DNA of 36,997 nt from positions 1 through 36,997 of the forward strand of contig CASUIT010000003.1 of the NCBI GenBank assembly GCA_949455995.1, read 5' to 3'. The notes beneath the pieces are model-generated. The model did not search any database. It was not told where the DNA came from and saw nothing but the letters and a program-made list of their open reading frames with translations. Of the stretch, positions 1-8,134 are shown in pieces (position 1 is the first letter of the stretch; each line of letters begins with the position of its first letter). Position numbers and translations under genes: made by a program. The DNA is from an uncultured Clostridia bacterium. Its GTDB lineage: Bacteria > Bacillota > Clostridia > TANB77 > CAG-508.

Positions 1-460
1 CATTAATTATTGATTCAATAATTCTTATATGTGGTCTTTTACTAGCTTTCTGATAATCTCCCACTGTTGCTGTTTTTGATACTGGAAGTTTCTTTAATTC
101 TTCTGAATTAACACCTGTATCATACACAAACAACATATTTAAGTCTAAATCAAATCTTAAAAATACTAAATCATCAAAGTCACACCTAGGTCCAAAACTA
201 CTTAAATCATACTCATAGTTACTTGTAGCTTTAAACTCTATTTTTCTACCATCAAGAGATTTGGCATCTCCTCCTGAACTTTTATTCCAAAGAAGATTTA
301 AACAATAGCAACCCATAGGCTCACTTATTGCATCTGGCATATTAATACCTCTTGATACTAGACTTTTTACATATGTATTTAAGTCTTTCCATTTAAAGTA
401 TGCATCACATGTTTCTTGAATTCTTGGCTCGTCTATTTTTATTAAATATTCATCCTTCAT
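1..460 (-). CDS. Bsp6I-like type II restriction endonuclease (3' end outside the window)
   Basis: The reading frame starts at ATG 460-458 behind an AAGGTG ribosome binding site and runs off the window edge, giving about 153 residues. The protein contains the segments RGINMPDAISEP, GGDAK and GRKIEFKATSNYEYDLSSFGP. These resemble the Bsp6I family (RE_Bsp6I), whose members cut GCNGC-type sites. The D...ExK spacing around GGDAK and IEFK fits a PD-(D/E)xK nuclease core. No methyltransferase lies within the window; it may sit beyond position 1. The upstream genes look like mobile-element cargo, so horizontal acquisition is likely. The family call is from memory of the motif pattern. Confidence 0.7.
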   Translation of the reverse strand, partial: MKDEYLIKIDEPRIQETCDAYFKWKDLNTYVKSLVSRGINMPDAISEPMGCYCLNLLWNKSSGGDAKSLDGRKIEFKATSNYEYDLSSFGPRCDFDDLVFLRFDLDLNMLFVYDTGVNSEELKKLPVSKTATVGDYQKASKRPHIRIIESIIN

Positions 461-472
461 TTATTCACCTTC

Positions 473-488
473 AGAGTGTTATTACTCT
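473..488. promoter_or_regulatory. Small inverted repeat in the restriction-gene leader
   Basis: AGAGT and ACTCT arms separated by six bases lie between a TATAAT-like -10 box (minus strand, 500-495) and the ribosome binding site of the restriction gene. The position would suit an operator or a leader hairpin. No controller protein gene is visible, so the role is a guess. Confidence 0.25.
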
Positions 489-552
489 AATGGCATTATA
501 TACTAAAATTTTAAATTTTTCTACTAATTTTTACAATTAATATATTTTTTAT

Positions 553-657
553 GTAGTGCAAGAATAGGTGTCTGACATACACTCATAAAACACTTAAAGG
601 CAAAGCCTTTACCTTGTCAGATTTTCAAAAAAATGTCAGATTTTTGTCCGACATTTT
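553..657 (-). other. oriT-like module, copy 1
   Basis: Read on the minus strand, the module has a hairpin (596-610, arms AAAGG/CCTTT), then the palindrome TGTCAGACA, then CCTATTCTTGCACTAC. The last string resembles the nick region of IncP-type (MOBP) transfer origins, YATCCTG/C, which likewise lies next to the arm of an inverted repeat. On the plus strand GTC(T/A)GA-type units start at 570, 616 and 635. Copy 2 at 1461-1565 keeps the same spacing but carries a different unit sequence. No relaxase gene is in the window. Alternatives are a plasmid iteron region or a recombinase accessory site. Confidence 0.4.
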
Positions 658-681
658 ATATAAGCATTTTTTTAATATTTT

Positions 682-723
682 CTTACTCTCTGTATGTTTT
701 TATAATTTTGGGACATATTGTCC
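682..723 (-). repeat. Palindromic composite repeat, copy 1
   Basis: The plus strand shows CTTACTCTCTGTATG at 682-696 and a GGACA-nnn-TGTCC palindrome at 711-723. The same pair recurs at 1592-1633 and 1690-1732 with 29-30 bases between the starts of the two parts. Here it overlaps the 3' end and stop codon of the TnpV-like gene. Confidence 0.6.
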
Positions 724-973
724 AAATTACTAACTCATCTGCTTTATTGTAAATAAAATTATTATAGTTTGCTAGTTCTATAAAGCTATATGTATTAGGT
801 TTCTTATATTTATTTTTTAATTCCATTATAATAGAATTCCTTAAATCATTATATTCTTTATTTTTTAATTCCAAAAAATCATTTATTGTTCCATTCATTA
901 TCAATTCTTGATATGTTATTGGCTTATATTCTTCTAAATATTTACTATATAAAATTCCATATTTACTTAACAT
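683..973 (-). CDS. TnpV-like transposon-associated small protein
   Basis: I chose the ATG at 973 because a GAGGG ribosome binding site lies about 8 bases upstream. It also gives a short overlap with the stop of the preceding gene (967). A start at 994 is possible but lies inside that gene. The roughly 96-residue product begins LSKYGILYSKYLEEYKP, continues with YQELIMNG, and ends with a segment containing ADELVIWTICP. This matches the layout of TnpV-family proteins carried by Clostridia transposons: KYG..., YL-E, then a C-terminal AEEIV-like segment. Their biochemical role is unknown. The 3' end overlaps a palindromic repeat and an oriT-like module, which supports mobile-element origin. Recognition is moderate. 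Confidence 0.5.
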   Translation of the reverse strand: MLSKYGILYSKYLEEYKPITYQELIMNGTINDFLELKNKEYNDLRNSIIMELKNKYKKPNTYSFIELANYNNFIYNKADELVIWTICPKIIKTYRE

Positions 974-1302
974 TTTACTTTTCCCTCTATACATTCAATA
1001 ATCAAATTAATTCCATCTATAAATCCCACTTTATAAAATTTTTCATTTTCATAACCACCAATATTAACTAATTTATTACAATGTTTATCTATTTTCTCTA
1101 ATATTCTTTCCCTATCATTCTCTTTAGCTATTTGGAATATTTCATTTGCTATTTTTTGATAGGTATCTTCTCCTTTTGTTATTTCTGCTATTTTCTTTTT
1201 ATCAATATCATTTAGTATATATAAAACTTCTGACCTAGTATTATACCAAAAATCAGTAACAGATTCTTCTTGAAATGATTTTAATTCTTCCTTATTTAAC
1301 AT
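967..1302 (-). CDS. Hypothetical protein in a mobile-element remnant
   Basis: This 111-residue soluble, charged protein begins behind an AAGGAGAGATG ribosome binding site. Predicted helices dominate, and the last 25 residues (YENEKFYKVGFIDGINLIIECIEG) resemble the ends of small uncharacterised proteins found beside transposon genes in Clostridia. It overlaps the downstream TnpV-like gene by a few bases, so the two are probably co-translated. I do not recognise a function. No membrane segment, signal peptide or metal motif is visible. Confidence 0.6.
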   Translation of the reverse strand: MLNKEELKSFQEESVTDFWYNTRSEVLYILNDIDKKKIAEITKGEDTYQKIANEIFQIAKENDRERILEKIDKHCNKLVNIGGYENEKFYKVGFIDGINLIIECIEGKVKC

Positions 1303-1460
1303 TTTTCATCTCTCCTTACACTTATTTTTAATGTATACAACCTCATTTCATTCGGTTGCATAAGTTATTTGTAACTCAATTTGTTCAAACAACTAACTTA
1401 ATTCTAACGTGCTCCATTTATAAAGTCTGCCCATTTTCAAAATTTTTTTACTTTTTTCAC

Positions 1461-1565
1461 GTAGTGCAAGAATAGATGTATTACATCTTCCCTTACAACC
1501 TTTGAAAGCAAAGCTTTCTAATAGTATTACTTTTACAAAAATGTATTACAAAAAGGCATACATTT
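1461..1565 (-). other. oriT-like module, copy 2
   Basis: The core GTAGTGCAAGAATAG (1461-1475, plus strand) is identical to copy 1. The flanking unit is GTATTAC instead of GTC(T/A)GA, starting at 1478, 1524 and 1543. These are offsets of 46 and 19 bases, exactly as in copy 1. The hairpin (GAAAG/CTTTC arms, 1504-1518) also keeps its offset of 26. Conserved architecture with a swapped recognition unit is what diverged transfer origins with different accessory-protein specificity would show. The function is inferred. Confidence 0.4.
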
Positions 1566-1591
1566 TTATAATATATTTTTATTGCTATAGC

Positions 1592-1633
1592 CTTACTCTT
1601 TGTAAAATTATATCAATTGTGGACAACCTGTCC
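1592..1633 (-). repeat. Palindromic composite repeat, copy 2
   Basis: CTTACTCTTTGTA at 1592 is followed 29 bases on by the palindrome GGACAACCTGTCC at 1621-1633. It precedes oriT-like module 2 at nearly the distance seen for copy 1 (about 130 bases), so about 170 bases form one duplicated block. Confidence 0.6.
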
Positions 1634-1689
1634 ACTTTTTTCTTTTATAATTAACTATTTATTTATAAAGCATATTTTTTTCCATATAC

Positions 1690-1732
1690 CTTCACTCTCT
1701 GTAAGGATATACTCATCTAGGACAACTTGTCC
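1690..1732 (-). repeat. Palindromic composite repeat, copy 3
   Basis: CTTCACTCTCTGTAAG at 1690-1705 and GGACAACTTGTCC at 1720-1732 repeat the arrangement of copies 1 and 2. Copy 3 has no oriT-like module of its own and abuts copy 2. Confidence 0.55.
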
Positions 1733-1872
1733 CACTTTATATTTAATCGTACTTTTCAATTCAAACTTTACTGTGTGTGTTATTATTTATTATTTTTTTA
1801 TTATTATTACTTATTATTATTTGTGTTAAATTTTTTAACATACTGTAGTTGATATTTTCAACACCTAGTTGT

Positions 1873-2238
1873 TCAAATTTTCAATCTCTTGTTGTCGATA
1901 TTTTCGACTGCTGAATTTTTCAGTACTTTCATGAGTTTTTCTTCATTAATTTTATAATAAGTCTTTGGTGGAATGTCTATATGTTTTATATTTAAAATTC
2001 CTTCTGTTTGTAAAATTGATGTTGCTTTTCTTTGTTTATATGGACTTAATTTTGTACTATTTTCTATGCTCTCTTTCGTCGCAAAAAAGTAACCAAATTT
2101 TAATTCATTTCTTTTTCTAAAATAATTCATTCTCCCATATAATTCGCCTAGCATTACAGCTGAATTTACTCCAAATCTAGTTATCAAATCTCTGTTAGTC
2201 ATTATAAAATTTGTACCAATAATATTTTCTTTTGACAT
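1873..2238 (-). CDS. Replication-initiator-like winged-helix protein, probably truncated
   Basis: This 121-residue protein has a strong AAAGGAGGACATGCT-ATG start. The segment SPYKQRKATSILQTEGILNIKHIDIPPKTYYKINEEKL has the pattern of the winged-helix domain of replisome-organiser or plasmid-initiator proteins. There, a recognition helix is followed by a beta wing and a YKIN motif. Family members usually continue well beyond this point. Here the frame stops and the following DNA holds several more in-frame stops, so the gene is probably a 3'-truncated remnant. It sits directly downstream of the penicillin-binding protein gene and marks one edge of the foreign region. Confidence 0.5.
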   Translation of the reverse strand: MSKENIIGTNFIMTNRDLITRFGVNSAVMLGELYGRMNYFRKRNELKFGYFFATKESIENSTKLSPYKQRKATSILQTEGILNIKHIDIPPKTYYKINEEKLMKVLKNSAVENIDNKRLKI

Positions 2239-2262
2239 AGCATGTCCTCCTTTTATATTTTT

Positions 2263-2302
2263 AAAGAGAAAGTAATTTATAAAACAAAACTACTTTCTCT
2301 TT
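2263..2302. terminator. Perfect 12-bp inverted repeat after the penicillin-binding protein gene
   Basis: AAAGAGAAAGTA (2263-2274) is complementary to TACTTTCTCTTT (2291-2302) with a 16-base loop. It lies between the penicillin-binding protein stop and the next minus-strand gene. No long T-run follows on either strand, so it may be a weak terminator or an mRNA-stabilising hairpin. Confidence 0.4.
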
Positions 2303-2325
2303 GATTTGATTGTTCTATTTTTTGC

Positions 2326-4089
2326 CTAAATTGTAAGGCTTTTTGAATGTTGCTTAAAATGTAGCGACAAAATGAACCACACACCTCCTTGGTGTCCCCC
2401 CTCTCCTGTTGGATTATATAAAGTAACTAATACAACAACTTGTGGATTGTCAATTGGTGCTACTCCACAAAAAGAAGTAACATATTTATTGGTATTAACA
2501 CCATCTTCAGAAGTACCTGTTTTTCCACCTATTCGATAACCTGCTACTTTGGCATTTTTTCCAGTACCTTCTGATACAACTGATTCCATCATACTTAATA
2601 CTTTTTCTGATGTTTCTTTCGAAATAACCTCACCATTTGTTTTTACTGCTACCTCTTGAATCTCTCCGGTTTGACTATTGATGATTTGCTTTACTACTCT
2701 AGGTTGGATACTTGTTCCACCATTAGCAATTGCTGATATAGCTGTCACTAATTGAATAGGTGTTATTTCAAACCTCTGCCCAAAGCTAATTGTTGCAAGT
2801 TCTACAGGACCTGCTTTTTCTTCTGCTAAAAAAATACTATTTGCTTCTCCTGGCAGATCAATACCTGTTTTATTTAGTAATCTAAATTTATTTAAATAAC
2901 TATAATATTTTGTGACACCTAATTTTTGACCTAATCCTATAAAAACAGGATTACAAGAATTCATTAAACCAACTCTTAAACTTTCTGAACCATGTGGTCT
3001 GTAATGTCTCCAACATTTAATTCTAACACCTGCCACTTCAATGGCTCCTGTACAAGAAAACGAACCTTCTTTGTCAATGTCTGTTACCAAACCTTCTTCA
3101 ATAGCAGCAGATGCGGTAATTAATTTAAAAACAGAACCAGGCTCGTAAGTATCTGTAATTGCTTTATTTCTCCATACTGCTTGCAAATTTTTAGATTTTT
3201 CTGCTTGTTCTAAATTATCCCAATTTTGTTTTAATTCATCTGTATAGGCTTCATAGGGTTGATTTAAATTATAATTTGGATAAGTTGCCATTGCTAAAAT
3301 ATCCCCATTTTGAGGATTCATGACTAAAACATTTCCACCATCTGTACAAACATTGTCGATACAGGCTTCTTCTAAATATTTTTCAACAATAGATTGAATA
3401 CTCAAATCAATGGTAAGTACTAAGTCATCCCCATCTATTGCTGACACATAAGTTTCACCTTCCTTCCCAATTTCACCACCTTTGGCATCTGTGTGACGTT
3501 GTATGGCTCCCTGGATTCCTTTTAAATTTTTGTCATATTTGGCTTCAATACCATCTAATCCTTGATTATCACTTCCACAAAATCCTATGATTTGTGAAGC
3601 AACTGTACTATATGGGTAATATCTTTTGGTATCTTCATCAATATTAATCCCTGTTGTAATTCCATTTTGTTCCATCCATATTCTTAGTTGATCTGTCTTT
3701 TCTTTATCTACCTTTTTTATAATAGTTTCAATAGAACTCCTTTTGCTAACTTTTTTTAATATTTTTTCATAATCTAATTCAAATACATCTGATAAAGTTT
3801 TTGCAACTTTTTCTTTATTTTCTTTACTAATATTTCCTGGATTTACAGTTACGGTTTCTACTGTGCTACTAACTGCTAGAATGTTTGTACCAGTTGCATC
3901 ATAAATAGTTCCTCTTTTAGGATTTATGTTTCTATCTAATGTTTGCTGTTGATATGCCATACTAGATAGTTCTCCTCCTTGTACAAATTGAATACATCCT
4001 ATTCTTACTATTAAACAAATAAAAATAAGAAAACTAATAAATAATGTATTTCTCATTTTCTTCTTACTTGAAAGTTTGATTGTTTTCAT
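2326..4089 (-). CDS. Class B penicillin-binding protein, FtsI/SpoVD type, altered C-terminus
   Basis: This is a peptidoglycan DD-transpeptidase anchored by one N-terminal membrane segment (about residues 12-32). A dimerisation region (RGTIYDATG, residues 59-67) precedes the transpeptidase domain. The active-site motifs are SVFK (Ser319), SCN (378-380) and KTG (523-525). There is no PASTA domain, so it resembles FtsI more than full-length SpoVD. The start follows TAGGAGG. The C-terminus is odd: after the conserved GGHQGG (564-569) the frame gives WFILSLHFKQ and stops at 587. Another frame reads YILSNIQKALQF and runs to a stop at 2277, which looks more like the usual amphipathic end. No CGG codon is near, so this appears to be an ordinary frameshift. 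Both catalytic motifs and the fold core are intact. Confidence 0.88.
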   Translation of the reverse strand: MKTIKLSSKKKMRNTLFISFLIFICLIVRIGCIQFVQGGELSSMAYQQQTLDRNINPKRGTIYDATGTNILAVSSTVETVTVNPGNISKENKEKVAKTLSDVFELDYEKILKKVSKRSSIETIIKKVDKEKTDQLRIWMEQNGITTGINIDEDTKRYYPYSTVASQIIGFCGSDNQGLDGIEAKYDKNLKGIQGAIQRHTDAKGGEIGKEGETYVSAIDGDDLVLTIDLSIQSIVEKYLEEACIDNVCTDGGNVLVMNPQNGDILAMATYPNYNLNQPYEAYTDELKQNWDNLEQAEKSKNLQAVWRNKAITDTYEPGSVFKLITASAAIEEGLVTDIDKEGSFSCTGAIEVAGVRIKCWRHYRPHGSESLRVGLMNSCNPVFIGLGQKLGVTKYYSYLNKFRLLNKTGIDLPGEANSIFLAEEKAGPVELATISFGQRFEITPIQLVTAISAIANGGTSIQPRVVKQIINSQTGEIQEVAVKTNGEVISKETSEKVLSMMESVVSEGTGKNAKVAGYRIGGKTGTSEDGVNTNKYVTSFCGVAPIDNPQVVVLVTLYNPTGEGGHQGGVWFILSLHFKQHSKSLTI

Positions 4090-4156
4090 AAAAAATCCTC
4101 CTAAATCATTTTATTTAAAAAGATTTTTCTTTATTCAAGTTTTTACTTCAAAAATA

Positions 4157-4186
4157 TTTAGACTACAAAATAAGCAATCTTGTCAA
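4157..4186 (-). promoter_or_regulatory. Candidate promoter of the penicillin-binding protein gene
   Basis: On the minus strand TTGACA (4186-4181) is followed 18 bases later by TCTAAA (4162-4157), about 70 bases before the start codon. The -35 is perfect and the -10 imperfect. Confidence 0.5.
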
Positions 4187-4250
4187 CCCTAGTATGTTTT
4201 TTGTTATATAGAAAAATCTTCGATTTTTTCCTAAACATCAAAAAAGTCCC

Positions 4251-4279
4251 TTGAAATAGCGACATTTTTATTATATAAT
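4251..4279 (+). promoter_or_regulatory. Promoter of leuS
   Basis: TTGAAA (4251-4256) and TATAAT (4274-4279) are separated by exactly 17 bases and lie 34 bases upstream of the leuS ATG. The short leader has no room for a T-box, and no T-box specifier or AGGGTGGNACCGCG-like element was found. A small GAAAAATC/GATTTTTTC hairpin lies upstream at 4211-4230. Confidence 0.75.
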
Positions 4280-4312
4280 ATCATTTAGAAAAAATAAAAG
4301 GAGAGAAGATAA

Positions 4313-6709
4313 ATGTCATATAATTTTGAAAAAATAGAAAAAAAATGGCAAAACAAGTGGGAACAAGAAGGAACCTTTTATGCCAAAAAAGACTACACCA
4401 TGAAAAAATGGTATGGATTAATAGAATTTCCTTATCCATCTGGTCAAGGTCTACATGTAGGGCATCCTCGTAGTTTTACAGCATTAGACATTATTGCCAG
4501 AAAAAAAAGATTAGAAGGCTATAATGTTTTATATCCAATTGGTTTTGATGCCTTTGGTTTACCAGCCGAAAATTATGCCATAAAAACAAATGTACATCCC
4601 AAAATAACCACTTCACAAAATATTGCACATTTTACTGAACAATTAAAAGCATTAGGCATTTCGTTTGACTGGTCTAGAAAAATAGATACCACCGATCCCA
4701 ACTATTATAAATGGACACAATGGATTTTTATCCAATTATTTAAACATGGTCTTGCCTATAAAACAACAATGCCAATCAACTTTTGTACAGGTTGTAAAGT
4801 TGGTTTAGCCAATGAAGAAGTAGTAAATGGAGTATGTGAAAGATGTGGAAGTCCTATTGTCCAAAAAGAAAAATCAGAATGGATGTTAAAAATTACCGAT
4901 TATGCGCAAAGATTAATAGATGATTTAGAAGACGTTGACTTTTTAGAAAAAATTAAAACACAACAAAAAAATTGGATTGGAAGATCTGAAGGCGCAGAAG
5001 TAGAATTTAAAATTTCAAAACTAAATAAATCATTAAAAGTTTACACCACAAGACCAGATACTTTATTTGGAAGTACTTATATGGTAATTTCTCCAGAGCA
5101 TCCCATCATTGAAGAATTAAAAAATAATATTGAAAATTTAGAAGAAGTAAAAAAATATCAAGAATTAGCAAGTCAAAAATCAGCTTTTGAGCGTTCTGAA
5201 TTAAATAAAGAAAAGACAGGTCTTGAAATAAAGGGAATAAAAGCAATCAACCCTGCTACCAAAAAAGAAATTCCTATTTGGATATCTGATTATGTATTAG
5301 TTACCTATGGTACAGGAGCCATAATGGCTGTTCCAGCACATGATGTACGTGATTATGAATTTGCAACTAAATTTGGTCTAGAGATAGTTTCTGTATTAGA
5401 AGGAGGAAACATTACAAAAGAACCATATTTAGGAGATGGTACACACATTAATTCTGATTTTTTAAATGGTCTTAACAAGCAAGAAGCCATTTCTAAAATG
5501 ATTACTTGGTTAGAAGAAAATAAAATTGGTACAAAAAAAGTAAATTATAAACTACGTGATTGGGTATTTTCTCGTCAAAGATATTGGGGAGAACCTATAC
5601 CTATGGTATATTGCAAAGAATGTGGTTGGGTTCCTATTGATGAAAAGGATCTACCTTTGAAATTACCAGAAGTAAATGAATTTACACCTGGTGAAAATGG
5701 AGAATCTCCTTTAGCAAAACAAACAGATTGGATTAATACAACATGTCCTCACTGCAAAAAGCCTGCCAAAAGAGAAACCGATACTATGCCACAATGGGCA
5801 GGTTCTTCTTGGTACTTTTTAAGATATATGGATCCTCATAATGATAAAGAGTTAGCTTCTAAAGAAGCATTAAAATATTGGTCTCCTATTGATTGGTATA
5901 ATGGAGGAATGGAACATACTACCCTACATTTATTGTATTCGCGATTCTGGCATAAGTTTTTATATGATATTGGTATTGTTCCAACAAAAGAACCTTATCA
6001 AAAACGTACTTCTCATGGGATGATTTTAGGGGCAAATGGAGAAAAAATGTCTAAATCAAAAGGAAACGTTATTAATCCAGATGATATTGTTCGTGATTTT
6101 GGAGCAGACACCTTTCGTGTTTATGAGATGTTTATGGGACCATTTGATCAAATGGCAAGTTGGTCTATGGATAGTATTCGTGGTTGTGCTAAATTTTTAG
6201 ATCGAGTTTGGAATTTACAAGACAAGCTAGTAAAAGGAAACACCTATTCAAAAGAAATAGAAAAATTAATACACCAATCGATAAAAAAAATTACGCATGA
6301 TATTGAAGATATGAAGTTTAATACTTGTATTTCTACTTTAATGACAATGGTAAACGAATTTTATAAAATAAAACAAATAAATCATATAGAATATAAAACT
6401 TTCTTAATCTTATTAAATCCTTTTGCACCACATATTACAGAAGAACTTAATCAATTAGCTGGATTTGAAAAAGAAATTGCTAGTTGTTCATGGCCTAAAT
6501 ATGATGAAACAAAAACAATAGCAAATGAAATAACATTACCAATTCAATTTAATGGGAAATTAAAAGCAACGATACAAATCATTCCAGATGAAAAAGAAGA
6601 AATAATAAAACAAAAAGTCCATGATGAAATTCACTCTAAATTAGAAGGTAAAACCATTCTAAAAGAAATTTATGTAAAAAATAAGATTTATAATATTGTA
6701 GTAAAATAA
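4313..6709 (+). CDS. leuS: Leucyl-tRNA synthetase
   Basis: This class I aminoacyl-tRNA synthetase charges tRNA-Leu in the cytoplasm. The 798-residue product has the normal length. The ATP-binding HIGH motif is HVGH (residues 48-51) after PYPSGQGL, and the KMSKS loop is at 578-582. A zinc-type cysteine group (CTGC...CERC) lies near residues 160-180. The CP1 editing domain is recognisable by TTRPDT and the [12 protein letters not shown] segment. The start follows AAAGGAGAGAAG. It is one of few plus-strand genes, with its own strong promoter and terminator, so it is transcribed alone. It contains no CGG codon in any frame. Confidence 0.98.
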   Translation: MSYNFEKIEKKWQNKWEQEGTFYAKKDYTMKKWYGLIEFPYPSGQGLHVGHPRSFTALDIIARKKRLEGYNVLYPIGFDAFGLPAENYAIKTNVHPKITTSQNIAHFTEQLKALGISFDWSRKIDTTDPNYYKWTQWIFIQLFKHGLAYKTTMPINFCTGCKVGLANEEVVNGVCERCGSPIVQKEKSEWMLKITDYAQRLIDDLEDVDFLEKIKTQQKNWIGRSEGAEVEFKISKLNKSLKVYTTRPDTLFGSTYMVISPEHPIIEELKNNIENLEEVKKYQELASQKSAFERSELNKEKTGLEIKGIKAINPATKKEIPIWISDYVLVTYGTGAIMAVPAHDVRDYEFATKFGLEIVSVLEGGNITKEPYLGDGTHINSDFLNGLNKQEAISKMITWLEENKIGTKKVNYKLRDWVFSRQRYWGEPIPMVYCKECGWVPIDEKDLPLKLPEVNEFTPGENGESPLAKQTDWINTTCPHCKKPAKRETDTMPQWAGSSWYFLRYMDPHNDKELASKEALKYWSPIDWYNGGMEHTTLHLLYSRFWHKFLYDIGIVPTKEPYQKRTSHGMILGANGEKMSKSKGNVINPDDIVRDFGADTFRVYEMFMGPFDQMASWSMDSIRGCAKFLDRVWNLQDKLVKGNTYSKEIEKLIHQSIKKITHDIEDMKFNTCISTLMTMVNEFYKIKQINHIEYKTFLILLNPFAPHITEELNQLAGFEKEIASCSWPKYDETKTIANEITLPIQFNGKLKATIQIIPDEKEEIIKQKVHDEIHSKLEGKTILKEIYVKNKIYNIVVK

Positions 6710-6719
6710 ATTATTTTTT

Positions 6720-6758
6720 GCCTATTAGTACTTAATTTTTAGTTCTAATAGGCTTTTT
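6720..6758 (+). terminator. leuS terminator
   Basis: GCCTATTAG (6720-6728) pairs with CTAATAGGC (6745-6753), followed by TTTTT. It starts 10 bases after the leuS stop. Confidence 0.9.
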
Positions 6759-6880
6759 AATAATCTCCATTCATTTTAGACAACTGTGAATTGTAACATT
6801 AGAGTTACTTTTTTAAAATTATATTGTCAAGATACTGTCATTAAACTGTAAAAAATATTTAATATTTCTGAAATACACTA

Positions 6881-6916
6881 TTATCATTTTTATAGTATAA
6901 TAAAATTAAATGATAA
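6881..6916 (+). promoter_or_regulatory. Promoter with operator-like inverted repeat
   Basis: A TATAAT box (6896-6901) lies about 30 bases before the ATG at 6930. It is embraced by a 9-base inverted repeat, TTATCATTT (6881-6889) and AAATGATAA (6908-6916). A repressor bound there would block the -10 box. The -35 region is poor. Confidence 0.4.
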
Positions 6917-6929
6917 TAAGGAGATAATT

Positions 6930-8041
6930 ATGAGCATAGAAACAGATTTAAAAAAAGATGGAATTGAAATTACACAATCATTAGACACATTAAAAATTAA
7001 TTTAATAGCACGTAATATTTCTCAAAAGATTTGTGAAACATTTCCTAAATTGCGGTTTTAATCAAAATGAGTTATTTATTCGTTTATCTAGGCTAAATAT
7101 GTATAAAGCAAAAATGCCAGAGCGGAATGGCTGAAGCAAAATACTTTTACAAAAATGCGTCTATTTATTTTAATGAACATATTTCGGATGAAGATTTAGA
7201 AGAATTTGCAGTTCATGAATGTATTCATTATCTTCAAGAAATAAAAGATAAAAGAAATTATTTAATAAGAATGGGGCTTTGTGATTATACAGAATTCAAA
7301 ATATATGGCTTAGGATTAAATGAAGCTGCTGTACAGTTAATGTCCTCTAAAATTAATGGTATTCCAAAAGAATACGTGAAATATTTTGGAATTAGTTTTG
7401 AAACCATCAGTCCTTCTTATTATCCATTAGAGTGTTGCTTAGTTAATCAATTAGCATACATAACTGGAGAAGATGTTTTATTTGAAAGTACTTTAAAAAG
7501 CATCGATAAATTCAAAGAGATTCTTAGTAAGGAGATTTCATCAAAGGCATTTATGTCTATTCAAAATGCTATTGACGATATTTTAGAACATGAGGAAACG
7601 ATTGTTAAAATAAATAATAAAATTTCTCAAATTGATGACAGAAATAAAAAAGTAGATGGTCTAATTAAAAAAATTGATGAATTAAAAAAAGAGATAACTT
7701 TAACTTTTATGAGGACACAAAATCTTATTATTTCTAGTTATTTTGATACAAGTTTTGATAAGATTATGGATTTAGAAGGACTTGAAAATTATAGAAGAAA
7801 ATTATATACATTTAAAGATTTAATTGGTTCAACAGAAGGTTATACCTTTTTTAATGATTATTATATCTCAAAAATGGAACAACTAGAATATAAATATAAT
7901 TTATTAGAAAGTGGACAGTTTGAAGTAGAAACTGCTCTTAAAGTAATTACCAGAAAAGAAAATGTATGGATGCGTTTCTTCAAAACACTAAAAAAACTTA
8001 TTTTTGGTGCAAGTAGTAAAGAAGAATTTGATATAAAATAA
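6930..8041 (+). CDS. HExxH-motif putative metallopeptidase, read through two CGG +1 shift sites
   Basis: In the standard frame this locus gives a 43-residue ORF (6930-7061) and a separate ORF from 7127. Skipping the C of in-frame CGG codons at 7053-7055 and 7123-7125 joins three segments into one 369-residue protein without any stop. The joins read FPKL-GFNQNEL and KMPE-GMAEAKYF. The product has HECIH at residues 95-99, a zinc-metallopeptidase-type HExxH, and a charged helical C-terminal half with a likely coiled coil (NKISQIDDRNKKVDGLIKKI region). The start follows AAGGAG. I do not recognise the substrate, and no signal peptide is seen. If CGG were read as arginine the gene would be broken twice. 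The restored single frame and motif argue that it is functional. Confidence 0.7.
7053..7055 (+). other. In-frame CGG, +1 shift site 1 (HExxH gene)
   Basis: Codons read ...AAA TTG CGG TTT TAA in frame zero, stopping two codons later. Skipping the C gives TTG GGT TTT AAT and the frame continues. The CGG is 41 codons after the ATG. Confidence 0.75.
7123..7125 (+). other. In-frame CGG, +1 shift site 2 (HExxH gene)
   Basis: After the first shift the frame reaches CCA GAG CGG AAT GGC TGA. Skipping the C gives GAG GGA ATG GCT GAA and opens the long downstream frame. The CGG is exactly 23 codons after the first shifted codon. Confidence 0.75.
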
Positions 8042-8097
8042 AAAACACATTTTAAAGTAAAATTTAGGATAACTAAATAAACTTGTAATAGAATAAA

Positions 8098-8134
8098 AAA
8101 ATAGTAATCTACAAAAAGATTTACTATTTTTTTA
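8098..8134. terminator. Bidirectional terminator between the HExxH gene and sodC
   Basis: The arms ATAGTAATC and GATTTACTAT are flanked by A-runs on one side and T-runs on the other, so the hairpin can end transcription from both convergent genes. The sodC stop codon lies within it. Confidence 0.75.

Larger units (their letters stand above)
1303..1872. other. 570-base gap without an intact gene: decayed mobile DNA
   Basis: No convincing intact reading frame is present. The gap holds the second oriT-like module (1461-1565), two palindromic composite repeats (1592-1633 and 1690-1732) and a TTATTA-rich tract (1785-1830). The frame of the gene at 1873 can be followed past its stop with further in-frame stops to about 1810, as if the 3' part of that gene has decayed. 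Confidence 0.6.

Noticed and set aside
553-1565. CRISPR or type III toxin-antitoxin repeat array
   Set aside because: The units are short, few and irregular in a fixed pattern, with no spacers, Cas genes or toxin gene directly downstream.
4090-4312. Possible T-box leader upstream of leuS
   Set aside because: The promoter lies only about 34 bases before the ATG, and no specifier stem or T-box sequence is present.
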